The position numbers and the translations under genes were made by a program. The notes under the pieces are model-generated. The model saw only the letters and a list, made by a program, of their open reading frames with translations. It was not told the origin of the DNA and ran no database searches. A stretch of DNA of 64,000 nt from Porodaedalea pini (Eukaryota; Basidiomycota; Agaricomycetes; Hymenochaetales; Hymenochaetaceae). This document shows positions 22,855 to 34,899 of this stretch, in pieces (positions within the stretch are counted from its first letter, which is position 1; each line of letters begins with the position of its first letter). The stretch is taken from NCBI GenBank assembly GCA_002794775.1, contig NBAY01000071.1, forward strand, positions 1 to 64,000, written 5' to 3'.

Positions 22855-22964
22855 ACGCGTCAAAACCAACACACATGTGATCGAGTTCCCACGCTCTTGC
22901 TCGTGGATGGGTGCCCATCCACGAGCAAGAGCGTGGGAAATTGGACTTGTGAATTTTGACGCGT
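22855..22964. repeat. 110-bp hairpin at edge of captured block
   Basis: Terminal ACGCGTCAAAA and TTTTGACGCGT pair, and the centre is a perfect 24-bp stem (22888-22911 with 22914-22937) around a 2-nt loop. It sits immediately outside the PRP3 fragment. It may mark the junction formed when the fragments were acquired. Confidence 0.85.
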
Positions 22965-23500
22965 CTCACTGACTCTCAGATCCCTTACTCACCACCTTTT
23001 ACTTTTACCTGCTTAATGAACCCTTCATCCCAAAGTATTTCTTCAACAACCAGTGTGTCAAGATTGGTGGGTAAAAGAGTAGAGACAATTTAAATTTATA
23101 CAAATAAATGATGCAATGCAGACTTAGGAGCAGCCAAAAACAGTCTCCCAACCATAGTTATTATTTTATGCAGATATTTTTCTGATTGATGAATACAGAT
23201 TCTCAATGCTAGTCATCATTCAGTTGTGACCTCAGGTTGGTTTTCATCCATTGTGCTATTGAGATTCTCTACTCAGCATCATTGTAGATATATACTATAT
23301 AATACTATTACAGCTATATCTGACTATGGATACTATAAACTATATGCTATATAACTTTATGTAACTATGAGAGCCTATGAACTATATAAAACTATAAGCA
23401 CTATATAGCACTCTATCACTATGTACTATGCAACTATACATGACTATAACATGCTATAAACTGCTATGTGACTATATACCACTATGGCTAACTATGAGTT
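22965..23500. other. AT-rich subterminal region of the TIR element
   Basis: No gene seen. From about 23290 it is dominated by CTATA/CTATG repeats mirroring those near the other end (17760-18020). Confidence 0.55.
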
Positions 23501-23518
23501 TTTGCCATTTTCCTGATG

Positions 23519-24756
23519 TTATGCAACTATGATATTAGGATTCTTAATCATGTTCACTACACTAAAGCAAGCACAGTAATTCTAGATGTCCGAGCGGTGA
23601 AGGGAATCCCTATGCATATGATTCAGAGACTCAGATATAACAAAACAAAATACAAAGAAAGAAAGAAAGACACACTCAGAAGGTGAACCCAAGTCAGAAG
23701 GCGAACCCAAGTCAGGAGGTGACACGTGGACTTCTATAGAAACTTCCACCATAATTCTGATCATGATGTCAAAATGTGTGTGTAATAAGTAATCTGATGA
23801 CTCATACCTTATACATAATGGAACCTCATTAGATGGCTAGAGTGGTCTAGACCATAACTCAGCCAAGCGGTCATGCAGCATAGAGCGAAGAGCATTAATG
23901 TTTAGAAGATAGAGTGATGGCATGGCAGATTGCTGGTAATTAGTGAATATGAAGATGGAAACCAGTATTTAACAAGTACAATTTTCTCAATATTGTCAGT
24001 CCATGCAGATGCATGCAAAGACGGAGTTGTTTTCAGGAACTCACCGAGTGATGGAAGCACAGTCATGAATTCTCCATCATTAGTGCTGATCCATAGAAGA
24101 AAAGATCAGCCAAGCCATTTAGCAGACAAATGGAAGCACAAAGAAGGTTATGGAAGAATTAGAAGGTCAGGGAATGTTATAGAACCCCGATGGAGTTGCA
24201 TGGAACAGTATAGAATATTGATGGAATATGTTAGAATGTCAAAGAAGGTTCTAGAACTTAGTTACCATAGTTACCAAATCTATAAATATACCACTGTAGT
24301 CTATATAAGGAGGGCCTAGCCCCCCAACAATATAACGATTTTACTTGTGATTTATTGTGTGATCAGTCTGACTTGTTTAGTAAGAGCTTAAGCGCAAGGC
24401 TTAAGCAACTAGCAAATTTACTGATCTTATTGTGTGTTAAGACTGACTCATATAGTAAAGCTTAAGTAAGGGGCTTAAGCAACTAACGCAGTAGTTTAGC
24501 ATTCATTACATATTACATTGACGTGTACTTAGCTTGAGCACCTGGCTTGAGCACTTAGTGAAATTATCTGAGAAATCTGAGCTCTAGAAGATCTAGAGCT
24601 AACTGCTATTTGACACCTTAGAAACTAAATAGCATACATCTCAGCCTCTCGACAACCTGAGAAGACGTTTGACTCAAGACAAGTCCAACTGACTCAGTGG
24701 AAATTGTGATTGTGAATATTACACCATTTTATTTCATTACACTTTCCAGCACAACA
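23519..24756 (+). repeat. LTR-X copy 2, main part
   Basis: Continues the LTR started at 17708; the two parts add up to the same 1268 bp as copy 1 once the duplicated TT is removed. It differs from copy 1 at only a handful of positions, several being CpG transitions. Ends CAGCACAACA; the element A LTR resumes directly after. Confidence 0.8.
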
Positions 24757-24874
24757 CCGTGACAACCTAGGTGAGACCAGCGCATCCCGAGTCTCTGCTC
24801 AAGTATAGCACATCCCAGATGACAGTCAGCTGAGGCCTGCCCAGTTCGAGCGCCACCTGAACTCCTGCCTAACA
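24757..24874 (+). repeat. Element A 5' LTR, second part
   Basis: Completes the split LTR, ending CTGCCTAACA. The primer-binding site follows one base later. Confidence 0.8.
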
Positions 24875-24875
24875 T

Positions 24876-24886
24876 AAAAGCAGAAC
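24876..24886 (+). promoter_or_regulatory. Primer-binding site, element A
   Basis: AAAAGCAGAAC, the exact reverse complement of GTTCTGCTTTT at the predicted transcript start in the LTR (17618-17628). This implies self-priming of minus-strand synthesis as in Tf1. Confidence 0.75.
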
Positions 24887-25611
24887 CCTACCCAGGCTCA
24901 TCTTCAGCATATGTCATTGCTGTTGACTCACCTTCACTCGGTCTAGAGGAGTGCTCCCCTTGAAGGACTTGATGTGTAAACCCCCTAAATGACAACCCTC
25001 AACCCTGCCCAGACGTTTTCAGATGTTTGTGTATTACATAAACCCTCAACCAACTCTTTCAGCTCTGGCTCTCTACCTTAGCCTCTAGTGGAGAATGCAC
25101 CTGATGTAGATGTGGGTAACCAGACAAGTACAGACATTGTCAACACTATCATTTATCATCTTGTTAAGCTCCTTCCACCTTGTCATCAACTTCACCAATG
25201 AACCTGTTCAACTTCACCGATGAACCTGTTCAACATTGGCGTAACCCCACTTTGAATGAACAACCTATCCCTGTTCCTCTGCCGTCTTAAGTCAAGATAG
25301 ATCTCACTGAGGAACAACAATGGGCTCTCCCCTCTTCTTTGCAGTATGACCCCGATCACGCCTCGTACATTGCAACTGATAACCAAGGTGTTGTCCACAA
25401 CATCTGATGGAGTGACATAAGGAATGCTTGGTACTTGACTGATGACAGAGCACATAGAATCAGGTGGGCTCCTTGTACACCATCATCACCTATTGCCTTG
25501 ACATCTTCAGTCATCCTCCCTCGTGACCCAGGAGGTTACTGCACACTGTGCCAAGACTCATCACCACTGACTCCCTCCAAACCTTTAACACACACACCCA
25601 CAACAATATCA
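24887..25611 (+). other. Element A leader
   Basis: Long leader before the first gag ATG. Its last ~300 bp, from the KIDLTEEQ-like codons at about 25294, are in the gag frame and conserved in related copies. One stop here disrupts the Trp-Trp-Ser part. A 22-bp tandem duplication occurs at about 25189-25230. Confidence 0.5.
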
Positions 25612-26691
25612 ATGGGTTTCACGCAGCAGCAACAACAAGAGATCATGGCAATAGTCGCCGCCACATTCTCCCACATCATGCCACCAGCCCAAGCACCAGC
25701 TCTGACTCCCTCCATTGATGTTGCCCAGCCATGCAAATTCACTGGCAGTGACGACTACCTTGACTTCAAGCATGAAATCCTCCTTTTCGTCTCAGCAAAC
25801 CCAAGCAGGTACCCAATATCGGCAAGTAAGATTTACCTCATGCTCTCATACCTAAAAGGAGGCAATGTGTTGATGTGGGCACAGAACTACATCGAGGAAT
25901 TCACAAAGAATGGTGCAGTGAACCTGATGGAGACTTGGAAAAAGTTCCAAGAGCATCTGGATGCATCATTTGACAATCCAAACCATAAGGTGAAAGTGTT
26001 AGTGAAGATGTGCACACTTGTGCAGAAGGACCTCACCACCGATGAATTCTTCCAGAAGTTTGATGTCCTGTGCACAAAGGCAGGAATGATGGATGCAGCC
26101 CACAACTTTGATGTCTGTACCCAGCTACAACAGGCCCTGAATCTTGAAGTGGTTCGAGGAGTCCTACAGTCAATGCCAGTCCCGACAACATATGAGATGT
26201 GGAAGAAGAAGGCAGTAGAGATTGACTGTGTCAAGCAACAAGTATGCAACATTTAGAAAGGGCACTTCAACTGCCCTCAGCCACCCATTCCCCCATGTCA
26301 GCAAGCAATGCGACAGCCCCCGGTTCGACAACAGCCCAACACCCCCCACGTCAACAAGCATGATGCGACCAGTATAACTTTTGGCAGCGCCAGCCAACCA
26401 ATGGACGTCTCAATGAATGAGATGCAATGACGAGGAGTGTGCTGGCTCTATAAGCAGCCAGGCCACTACCAGGCACAGTGCCCATAGGGCAGGCCAATCA
26501 TGCAGCAAATGCTGTGAATGATGGAGCCAACAGAGCTTCACCTTTTTGCAGATGAGCTTGCCGCGATGAAGGAGTTGGCTTTTGAGGAAGTCATAGACAC
26601 TTGGAAGTCGACAGTGGAAGACTATGTGGAGGAAGAAGGCAATGACAATGAGGTCATCAACTCGCAGGGTTTTGCGAGTGGTCAGGTGTAA
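25612..26691 (+). pseudogene. Gag, element A
   Basis: Nucleocapsid/capsid polyprotein start MGFTQQQQQEI, capsid-like block with DYLDFKHEILLFVSANPSRY (about 25755-25815) and DLTTDEFFQKFD. Stops: TAG at 26254-26256 (CAG or CAA in relatives) and later TGA and TAG codons. The zinc knuckle reads CWLYKQPGHYQAQC, so its second cysteine is Tyr. The frame ends with TAA at 26689-26691. Confidence 0.85.
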
Positions 26692-26709
26692 CCACCAGGG
26701 TGGCTGACT
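26667..26709 (+). promoter_or_regulatory. -1 frameshift signal, element A
   Basis: GGGTTTT (26667-26673, codons G GGT TTT in gag frame), a 6-nt spacer, then GGTCAG (26680-26685) able to pair with CTGACT (26704-26709), the gag stop lying in the loop. Pol lies in the -1 frame. Confidence 0.65.
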
Positions 26710-29700
26710 GAGAAGTTCAAGGGGTTTCAAGTTCGGACTCATTAAAATATAACCAGCTGCCTGTACAATATGTAGATGCAAAAGGCATCAATGGTTTTTC
26801 TGACTACAAAACCCTGACCGGTATGAATGAATATGACAAGAATGAGAAGTTGTTCATGAGGGGAACTAGTGGGCACCAGCTGGACCTTCTCTTGACTGTC
26901 AGGCAAGGAGTAGTGGGTGAAGTGAGGGAGGTGGATGTGCATGCCCTTGTGGATTTGGGGTGTATAGGATCGTGTATTGATGTGGGTTTCATAGAACAAT
27001 ACAGGCTAGAAACTAAGCGCTACGTTTGTCCCCTCACAGTGCTCAATGCTGATGGCACACACAATGAGGCCAGCCTGATCAAGGAATATGTCAATGTTGA
27101 ATTGATAATTGGACACCATAAGGAAAGGATTGTGCTTGTGGTGACATTGCTCACATTGTCGAACATCTTCCTTGGCTATGACTGGCTTCGACGTCACGAC
27201 CTGGAAGTCGACTGGAAATCAGGATTGATTGAATTCACCCATTGCCTGACTGAATGTGCAATGAAGGAGAGTGAAGCAGAAGAGATGAGGAGGATATGAG
27301 AAGTGCAAATAGACAAGACATCCTGGCCCACATATCTCAACGACTACACCGACATCTTCTCAGAGAAAGGGTTCAAAAAGTTACCTGAACATCAATCATG
27401 GGACCACATCATCAACCTGAAGCCTGACTTTAAGCCTAGCGACTGCAAGATCTATCCACTGATGCTGATGGAACAACAGTCATTAAAGGACTTCCTTGAC
27501 AAAGACTTAAAGTCTAGTTGAATCTGAAAATTGATATCTCTAATGGCATCGCCCTTCTTTTTCATCAAGAAGGCCAACAAGTCTCTACATCTGATACAGG
27601 ACTACCTGAAGCTGAATGAGGGCACAACAAAGAACAAGTACCCTCTCCCCCTCATCAACAAACTTGTTGACAAGGTCAAGAAAGAGAAGTTCATCACCAA
27701 GCTTGACCTTTGCTGGGGATATTACAACATCCAGATCCATGAAGGTGATGAGTAGAAGGCAGTGTTCTACATGAACATGGGTCTCTTCAAACCAATGGTG
27801 ATGTTTTTCAGTCTTTGCAATGCACCAGCAATGTTCCAGGCATTCATCAACCACATCTTTAAGGACTTGATATATGCCAACTTGATCATTGTCTACCTCA
27901 ACGACATCCTGATCCTTTCAGAAACCATTGAGGAACACATCAACACATCAACACATGTACTTCAGATCCTTCAAAAGAACAGCCTCTACCTGAAACCAGA
28001 GAAATGCGAGTTCGATGTCAAGGTTGTTAAATACCTCAGTCACATCATTGGTAACAGCAAACTTAAGGCTGACCCAGCAAAGACAGAAGCGATCGCTAGC
28101 TGGCCTGTTCCACGTAATCTCAAGGAGCTCCAAAAGTTCCTCGGCATGAGGAACTGGTTATGGCAGTTTATCAAGGACTACAGCAAGATGGTCCAACTGC
28201 TAACATCATTAACAGGCAAGAAAGGCTGGGTATGGGAGACTGAACAGCAGGAAGCATTCAAGGAGCTGAAGCATCATCTCAGCTCACCTCTAGTCCTGGC
28301 AATTGCCAATGACAAGGGCCCTTTCCATGTCGAAGTGGACTCATCAAACTTCGCTCTAGGAGGTGTGTTGTTGCAGAAGCAGGAAGACAAGTGGAGTGTG
28401 ATCGCCTACCAGTTGGAGGCACTACTACCCGCTGAATGAAACTATGAGATCTATGACAAGGAGATGCTCGTGATTGTCTCAGCACTGAAGGAGTGGCGAC
28501 AGTACCTCCTTGGTGCCCGTCACAAATTTGAGATCTGGTCCAACCACACCAACCTCACATATTTCAGGTTGGCACAGAAGCTGAGCTATCATCAAGCTTG
28601 CTGGTGAACAGAACTCAAGGAATTCGACTTCCACCTCAAGCACAAGTTGGGAAAGATGATGGGCAAGGCAGACCTACTGTCATACAAGGTGGGCTATGAT
28701 GAAGGCAAGGGTGACAATGACAGCGTCATGTTCATCAAGGAGAAGTGGTTGAATTGTGGAGTGGTGAGAACATTGTGTGATGAGGTGTTGGACTGAGTGG
28801 GTAAAGTGCAGAGGGGTGCAGGATGAGTCACAGAGGCTGATGGGACTAACAGAGGTTGAAGGATTGTGGCAGATGAAGGGAAAGATGTATGTTCCATTGA
28901 CAATGAAGGAATCAGTGCTGTGGGAATGCCATGATTCAGTCCTGGCTGGACATCCAGGAGCGTCGAAAACAGTGGAGCTTGTGTGCCGCAATGTCTGGTG
29001 GGCCTCAATGTTCTCAGATGTGAGGTTGTATGTCCAAGGCTGTGATTGCTGCTAATGAACAAAGGTGCTTAGGACATTGAGGTCAAGGCTGCTCCACCCA
29101 AATGCAGTCCTTGAGGGTCCTTGGGAAATCGTTACAGTCGACCTCATCAGAGAACTCCTTAACTCAAAGGGACACAATGCTATCTGTATCTTCATGGACA
29201 GGTTTTCAAAACAGATACATGCAATTCCGGTGATGACAAAACTCTCAGCAGAAGGCATAGCACAGCTATATCAAGATCATGTCTTCCAACTACATGGCCT
29301 CCTGAAGAAGATCATCCACGATCGAGGCACACAGTTTGATGTGTCAATGATGAAGGAGCTATACAAACTCCTGTGCATTGAAGGAAACCCATCAACAGCG
29401 TATCACCTGCAGATGGATAGTCAAACAGAATACATCAACCAAGAGCTCGAACAGTACCTTCAGCTCTTTGTTGACCATTGGCAATCAAATTGGAAGGACT
29501 GGCTCCCCCTTGCAGAGTTCACGTATAATAACCACGAACACTTGGCAATAAAGATGTCTCCCTTCTATGTGAATACAGGATGTCATCCCTTAAGCTTCAA
29601 CACAGTGTGAACCTCTTCCGCAAACATGTCAGCAGAAGAATTCGCAAAGCATATAAAGGAGACTCATCACATTGCAAAGGACAACCTGGTCAAGGCAGCC

Positions 29701-30290
29701 AAGGACATGAAGCGCTACCATGATTGGACAGCAGGGGTATCAGTAGAGTACAAGACTGGTGACAAGGTCTTCCTCAATGGATGAAACATCAGCACAGACT
29801 TGCCTACAAAGAAGCTTGCCAACAAATGGTATGGACCTTTTGAAATCCCTGACAAAATAGGAGTGAGCATGTACAAGCTCAAGCTCCCAAAATGATGGAA
29901 AAAGGTCCACCCTGTCTTCAACGAGGCCTTGCTGAAACCTGCCATAGATCCATCCTTCAAGAGCCAGAAGAAACCACTGCCACCACCACCAGACATCATT
30001 GACAATGAGGAGGAATACAAGGTCAAGGAGATCCTAGACTTGCGCCTGCACCAAGGAAAGCTACAATACCTTGTCAAATGGGTCAGGTACACTGAACCAA
30101 CCTGGCAGCCTGACACGGACTTTAGCAAGAACACAAAGGAGGTGATCGCTAAATTCTATCATAAACATCCTGGTGCACCTCGAAGACTCGATATACCTTG
30201 TCAACGACTCCATCCAATCTTTGTTGACACTGAGCCAAACAACTGCAATCATAGTTGGTCAGGACACCTAACCTTGAGGGGGGGGGGTAA
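26692..30290 (+). pseudogene. Pol, element A (protease-RT-RNase H-integrase-chromodomain)
   Basis: Decayed polyprotein. Protease around 26860-27270, with the active-site DSG changed (VDLGC). RT 27303-28100 (YLNDILIL, where family copies have YLDD). RNase H about 28330-28700. Integrase 28870-29600, with CHDSVLAGHPG and HDRGTQF. Then GPF module and chromodomain (KGKLQYLVKWVRYTEPTWQP-like) at about 30015-30120. Stops include TGA at 27297, 27519, 28437, 28608, TAG at 27753 (a Trp codon in relatives) and TAA at 29053. One +1 frameshift lies near 28815. Most TGA stops align to CGA arginine codons in relatives. Confidence 0.85.
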
Positions 30291-30724
30291 TATTAGGACT
30301 CGAACTTTTCCCTTTCCTTTATTTTCCCTTTTACCATTTCTTTTCTCTCAATTGCTCCTTTTCATACATTTTACCGTCTTTTCAATCATTTCCCACACTC
30401 CCTTGCACCCAACCTTCATTCATTCCATTCCGCTCCTTTATGTAATCTCAGACAATTGGGCAACTGGTTCTCATGAGGTGATCACTGTATATAAGAAAGA
30501 GGAATTGCATCTGAACACCTGTTTTGCTTTTCCTCTTACCTCTGTGACGACCTAGGTGAGACCCCCCCCCCTGTATTAGTGTACATTGTATTAATCCTCT
30601 TACCTCCACGATGACCTAGCCTGAGTACAGCATGTCCTGAGTCCCTACTCGAGTATAGCATGTCCCAGACAACAGTCAGCCGAGGCCTACCCAGTTCGAG
30701 CGCCACCGAAACTCCCGCCTAACA
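30291..30724 (+). repeat. Element A 3' LTR
   Basis: 434 bp from TATTAGGACTCG (the first G of the usual TGTT has mutated to A) to CCGCCTAACA, preceded by a poly-G polypurine tract. Confidence 0.85.
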
Positions 30725-32671
30725 AAGTCACTCTCTTTATCTTGGCAAACCCAACCAGGTACCCTTCATTGTCAAGCAAAATATACCTCACTCTGTTATA
30801 CTTGAAGGGTGGCACAATGCATCAACATGGGCACAAAACTATGTTGAGGAATTCATGACAGCAGGGGTCATATACTTTACAGAGACATGGGAGAAATTCC
30901 AAGAGCGTCTGGATGCATCATTTGATGATCTGAACTGCAAGGCAAGGGCATTACCAAAGATATGCACAATGGTCCAGAAGGACCTCACAACCAACAAGTT
31001 CTTCCAAGACTTTGACATTTTGCACACAAAGGCCGGAATAACAGATGCCGCTCACGACTTCAACATCTGTGACCAACTACAGAGGGCCCTCAATATTGAA
31101 ATGGTCTGAGGAGTCTTAAGGTTGACACCAGTCTCTAAGACGTACAAAGAGTGGAAGAAAAAGGCTATTGAGATCGATCACATTGAACAACAGGTGCATG
31201 ACATTCAGCATAAATGTCAGTTTTGTCCCCTGCCACCTCCTCCATGTCAACAAGCAGTGCAGCTACCTCCGGCTCATCGCCAAATCTCCACTCTGTACAT
31301 CAACAAATGTGACGTGACTGGCATAACCTTTGGAGGTGCTGGCCAACTGATGGATGTCTCTATGAACAAGACATGATGACAAGGAGCGTGCCAGCTCTGT
31401 AGAGGAGAAGGACATTTTTGAGCACAGTGCCCACAAGGCAGACCAATTGTGCAGCATATGTTACAGATGATGGAGCCAGAGAAGCTTCATCTAATCATTG
31501 ATGAGATAGGTGCAATGAAGGAATCAGCATTTGAGGAAGTTGTAGACACTCAGAGGTCAATGGTGGAGAACTATGTAGAGGAAGAAGAGAACAATGATGA
31601 GGTCATCGACTCGCAGGGTTTTGTGAATGGTCAGGCATAGCCACCGAGGTGACTGACTAGGAAGATCAAGAAGTTTTGTGTTCAGACTTGATAAAATATA
31701 GTCAACTGCCTGTACAATATCTAGATGCAAATGGTGTCGATGGCTTTTCTGATAATGAAACTCTTACTGGTGTGAACAAGGACGACAAGTATGAGAAGTT
31801 GTTCATGAGGGAAACTGGCGGATGCCAGCTGGACCTCCTCTTGACCATCAATCAAGGAGTAGCAGGTGAGGTGAAAGAGGTGGATGCACATGCCCTCATG
31901 GATTCAGGGTGTACAGAGTTGTGCATCAATGCAGGATTCATTGAACAATATAGGCTGGAGACAAAACACTACATTCATCTCCTCACGGTGCTTAATGCTG
32001 ATGGTATGCACAATAAGGCCAGCTTGATCAGGGAGTATGTGGACATCAAGTTGATCATCAGACATCATAAGGAAAGAATGGTGCTTGCAGTGATGTCGCT
32101 TGCATCATCAAACATTTTCCTGGGCTACGACTGGCTCCGATGACACAACCTGGAGATCAATTGGTTAGCAGGTTCAATTAAGTTCACTTGTTGCCCGACT
32201 GAGTGTGCAGTGAAGGAAGGTGAGGCAGAAGAGATAAGGAGGGTGTGAGAAGTGTAAATGGACAAGGCATCCTGGCCCACATATCTCAACAATTACACCA
32301 ACGTCTTCTTGGAGAAGGGGTTTGAAAAGTTACTGGAGCATTGTCCCTGGGACCACGTCATTGACCTGAAGCCCGACTTCAAGCCCAGCAACTGTAAAAT
32401 CTATCTGCTCATGTCAACTGAACAGCAGTCACTGAAGAACTTCATCAATAAAAACTTGAAGTCTGGTTGAATATGCAAGTCAATCTTGCTGATGGCATCA
32501 CCCTTCTTCATCAAGAAGGCTGACAAATCCCTGCACCCCATCCAGGACTACCGGAAGCTCAACGAGGATACAATCAAAAACAAGTATCCTCTCCCCTTAA
32601 TCAATGAACTTGTTGACAAAGTCAAGAAAGTGAAGTATATCACTAAACTTGACCTTTGCTGAGGATATTAC
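30725..32671 (+). mobile_element. Gypsy chromovirus B, 5'-truncated and interrupted
   Basis: Starts abruptly within gag (GTCACTCTCTTTATC, matching the VLLFVSANP region) at the end of A, and stops within RT (KLDLCWGYY region) where the LTR of C begins. The gag fragment covers 30725-31640 (TGA at 31107 and 31374; zinc knuckle CQLCRGEGHF*AQC, with motif cysteines and His kept but a stop inside). The pol fragment covers 31641-32671 in the -1 frame, with protease VDAHALMDSGCTE at about 31880-31920 and RT start FEKLLEH. Stops are mostly TGA, including Trp to stop in the CWGY block. The rest of B should lie beyond the C-D-E array, outside the window. Confidence 0.8.
31616..31658 (+). promoter_or_regulatory. 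-1 frameshift signal, element B
   Basis: GGGTTTT (31616-31622), 6-nt spacer, GGTCAG (31629-31634) and CTGACT (31653-31658), same layout as in the other copies. Confidence 0.6.
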
Positions 32672-33112
32672 TGTCAGGACTTGAACTATTCCTTTACCTT
32701 TAATTTCCCTTTATCATTTCTTTTCTTTTAAATCGCTCCCTTTCATTATATTTAACCATCTTTCCAATCATTTCCCATGCTCTCTTACACATGACCTTCA
32801 TTCGTTCCATTCTGCTCCCTTTATGTAATCTTAGACAATTGGGCAACCGGTTCTCATGAGGTGATCACTGTATATAAGGAAGAGGAATTGCATCTGAACA
32901 CCTGTTCTGCTTTTCCTCTTACCTCTGTGACGACCTAGGTGAGACTACATCCCCCCCTTGTAGTAGAGTATATTGTATTAATCCTCTTACCTCCACGACA
33001 ACCTAGCCTGAGTACAGCGTGTCCCGAGTCTCTGCTTGAGTCTAGCATGTCCCAGACAATAGTCAGCCGAGGCCTGCCCAGTCCGAGTCGTCTCCCAGAT
33101 TCCCACCTAACA
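32672..33112 (+). repeat. Element C 5' LTR
   Basis: 441 bp, TGTCAGGACTTGAAC to CCACCTAACA. TATA box TATATAAGG near 32873-32881, R start GTTCTGCTTTT at 32904-32914. Confidence 0.9.
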
Positions 33113-33113
33113 T

Positions 33114-33124
33114 AAAAGCAGAAC
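33114..33124 (+). promoter_or_regulatory. Primer-binding site, element C
   Basis: AAAAGCAGAAC one base after the LTR, complementary to 32904-32914 over all 11 positions. Confidence 0.75.
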
Positions 33125-33821
33125 TCCACCCAGGCTCATCCCCAGTGTACATCGTCGCTGTTGACTCACCTTCACTTGGTCTAGAGGAGCATTCCCCTCG
33201 ACGGACTTGACATGTAAACCCCCTAAACAACAACCCTCAACCCTGCCCGGATGTTTTCGGACATTCGTGTATTACATAAACTTCCAACTGACTTTTCCCA
33301 ACCCTGGCTCTCTGAATCAGCCTTTGGTGGAGTACACACCTGATGTGGACGTGGGTCACTAGATGAGTACAAGCATCAACAACACTATTGTTTGTGATCT
33401 TGCTCAGCTCCTACCGCCTTGTCATCAACTTCACAGACAAACCCGCTCAGCATTGGCGTAACCCCAGGTCAAATGAACAACCAATCCCCATGCCTCTGCT
33501 GTTGTCAAGATAGATCTCACCGATGAACAGCAACGGGCTCTTCCTGCATCCACACACTGGGATCCAAACCAAGCAGGCTACGTCGCAACCAACAATAGCG
33601 GTGTCATATACGATATCTGGTGGAGTGAAATCTGGCACACCTGGTATTTGTCAGATGAACAAGGAAGGAGAGCTAGGTAGCCACCAGCTGTTCCATCATC
33701 GCCTGCACCATCAACGTCTATGGTCCTTCTGCCTCTGGCTCCTGGCCCTTACTGCGAGACTCGAAGAGACCCATCACTGCCAACCCCCCCTGAACCCTTG
33801 ACGCCTTCACCCGAACCAGCA

Positions 33822-34899
33822 ATGTCAATGGAAGGTTTCAGCCAGCAACAGCTGGAACAGATCACGGCCATTGTCGCAGGCACCTTCACCCATCAAGCCG
33901 CCAACACTCCGGTCAGTCAAGTCACTGCCCCCACCCCAAACATTGACATCGCCCAACCACACGAATTCACTGATGGTGACGACTACCTAGACTTTAGGCG
34001 TGAAGTCCTCCTTTTTGTCTCCACAAACCCGAATAGATACCCCACATCAGAAAGCAAAATCTACGTCGCCCTCTCTTACCTAAAGGGTGGTTAATGCAGC
34101 AACATAGGCACAAAACTACATGGAGGAGTCAACGATGGCTGGAGTTGTGACCTTCACTGATAGTTGAACTAGGTTTCAGGAGCGCCTCAATGCCTCGTTC
34201 GATGATCCAAACCGAAAGGAGAAGGCACTAGCAGAATTTTGAACAAAAGTCCAGAAGGACCTCACTGCTGATGAGTTCTTCCAGAAGCTTGATGTGGTCA
34301 TCACAAGGGTGGGTCTAACAGATGACAGCATCATCTACGACCGCCTGAAGCGTGCAATGAATATTGAAGTGGTCCGTGGAGTGTTGAGGTCAACACCAGT
34401 TCCAATGACATATGATGACTGGAAAAAGAAGGCGATTGAGATCAACCAAGGCAAACAGCAGATCTGTGCAATCCAGTGAGGTCGTGCATTTCCACTACCA
34501 CCATGACAGCAACAACAACAGGCACCACCTCCTCGCCATCAGATCGCAGCTCCTCACGTCGACAAGTGTGACACAATGGGCATCACATTTGGAGGTGCTG
34601 GCCAACCAATGGACGTCTCAATGAACGAGGCCCAATGTTGACGAGCGTGCTGGATTTGCGGCCAGTTGGGTCACTTCAAGGATAAATGTCCTCAAGAGAG
34701 AAACATCGTGCAGCGCATACTGCAGATGATGGCACCAGGCAAACATCGTCTACTCACCAACAAACTGGGTGTGATGAAGGAGTCAGCCTTTGAGGAAGTC
34801 GTAGACACTTGGAAAATAACTGTGGAGGACTATGTGGAGGGGGAAGACAATGACGAAGAGGTCATCGACTCGCAGGATTTTGCGAGTGGTCAGGCATAG
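33822..34899 (+). pseudogene. Gag, element C
   Basis: Starts MSMEGFSQQQLEQI. A 1-base insertion near 34090 (after YLKGG) shifts the frame; the remainder runs in the next frame with stops near 34166 and 34241 (Trp codons in relatives). Zinc knuckle CWICGQLGHFKDKC is intact (about 34650-34690). Ends TAG 34897-34899. The slip site has mutated to GGATTTT (34875-34881). Confidence 0.85.

Larger units (their letters stand above)
17740..23518. mobile_element. Gene-carrying TIR transposon (5.8 kb)
   Basis: The ends are an 18-bp perfect inverted repeat, CATCAGGAAAATGGCAAA at 17740-17757 and its complement at 23501-23518. The flanking dinucleotide TT is duplicated (17738-17739 and 23519-23520). The uninterrupted site GATTAAATTATGCAAC is present in the other LTR-X copy (13437-13452), which proves the borders and gives a 2-bp target duplication. 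Subterminal regions (about 17760-18020 and 23290-23495) are full of CTATAG/TATAG-like motifs. No transposase reading frame is visible. The interior, 18.2-22.9 kb, is made of host gene fragments. It is non-autonomous; superfamily not assigned. Confidence 0.85.
17388..30724 (+). mobile_element. Gypsy chromovirus A (nested, decayed)
   Basis: Ty3/gypsy element with its 5' LTR split in two (17388-17707 and 24757-24874) by a 7-kb nested insertion. The internal region is 24875-30290 and the 3' LTR 30291-30724. Order gag, protease, RT, RNase H, integrase, chromodomain. Flanks TACAG (left) and AAGTC (right) do not match, so the outer borders are rearranged. To the right it joins directly to the gag of copy B, and the matching left half of B is not on its left side. 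Confidence 0.85.

Noticed and set aside
17383..30729. Target duplication for element A
   Set aside because: Flanks TACAG and AAGTC do not match; the borders are rearranged.
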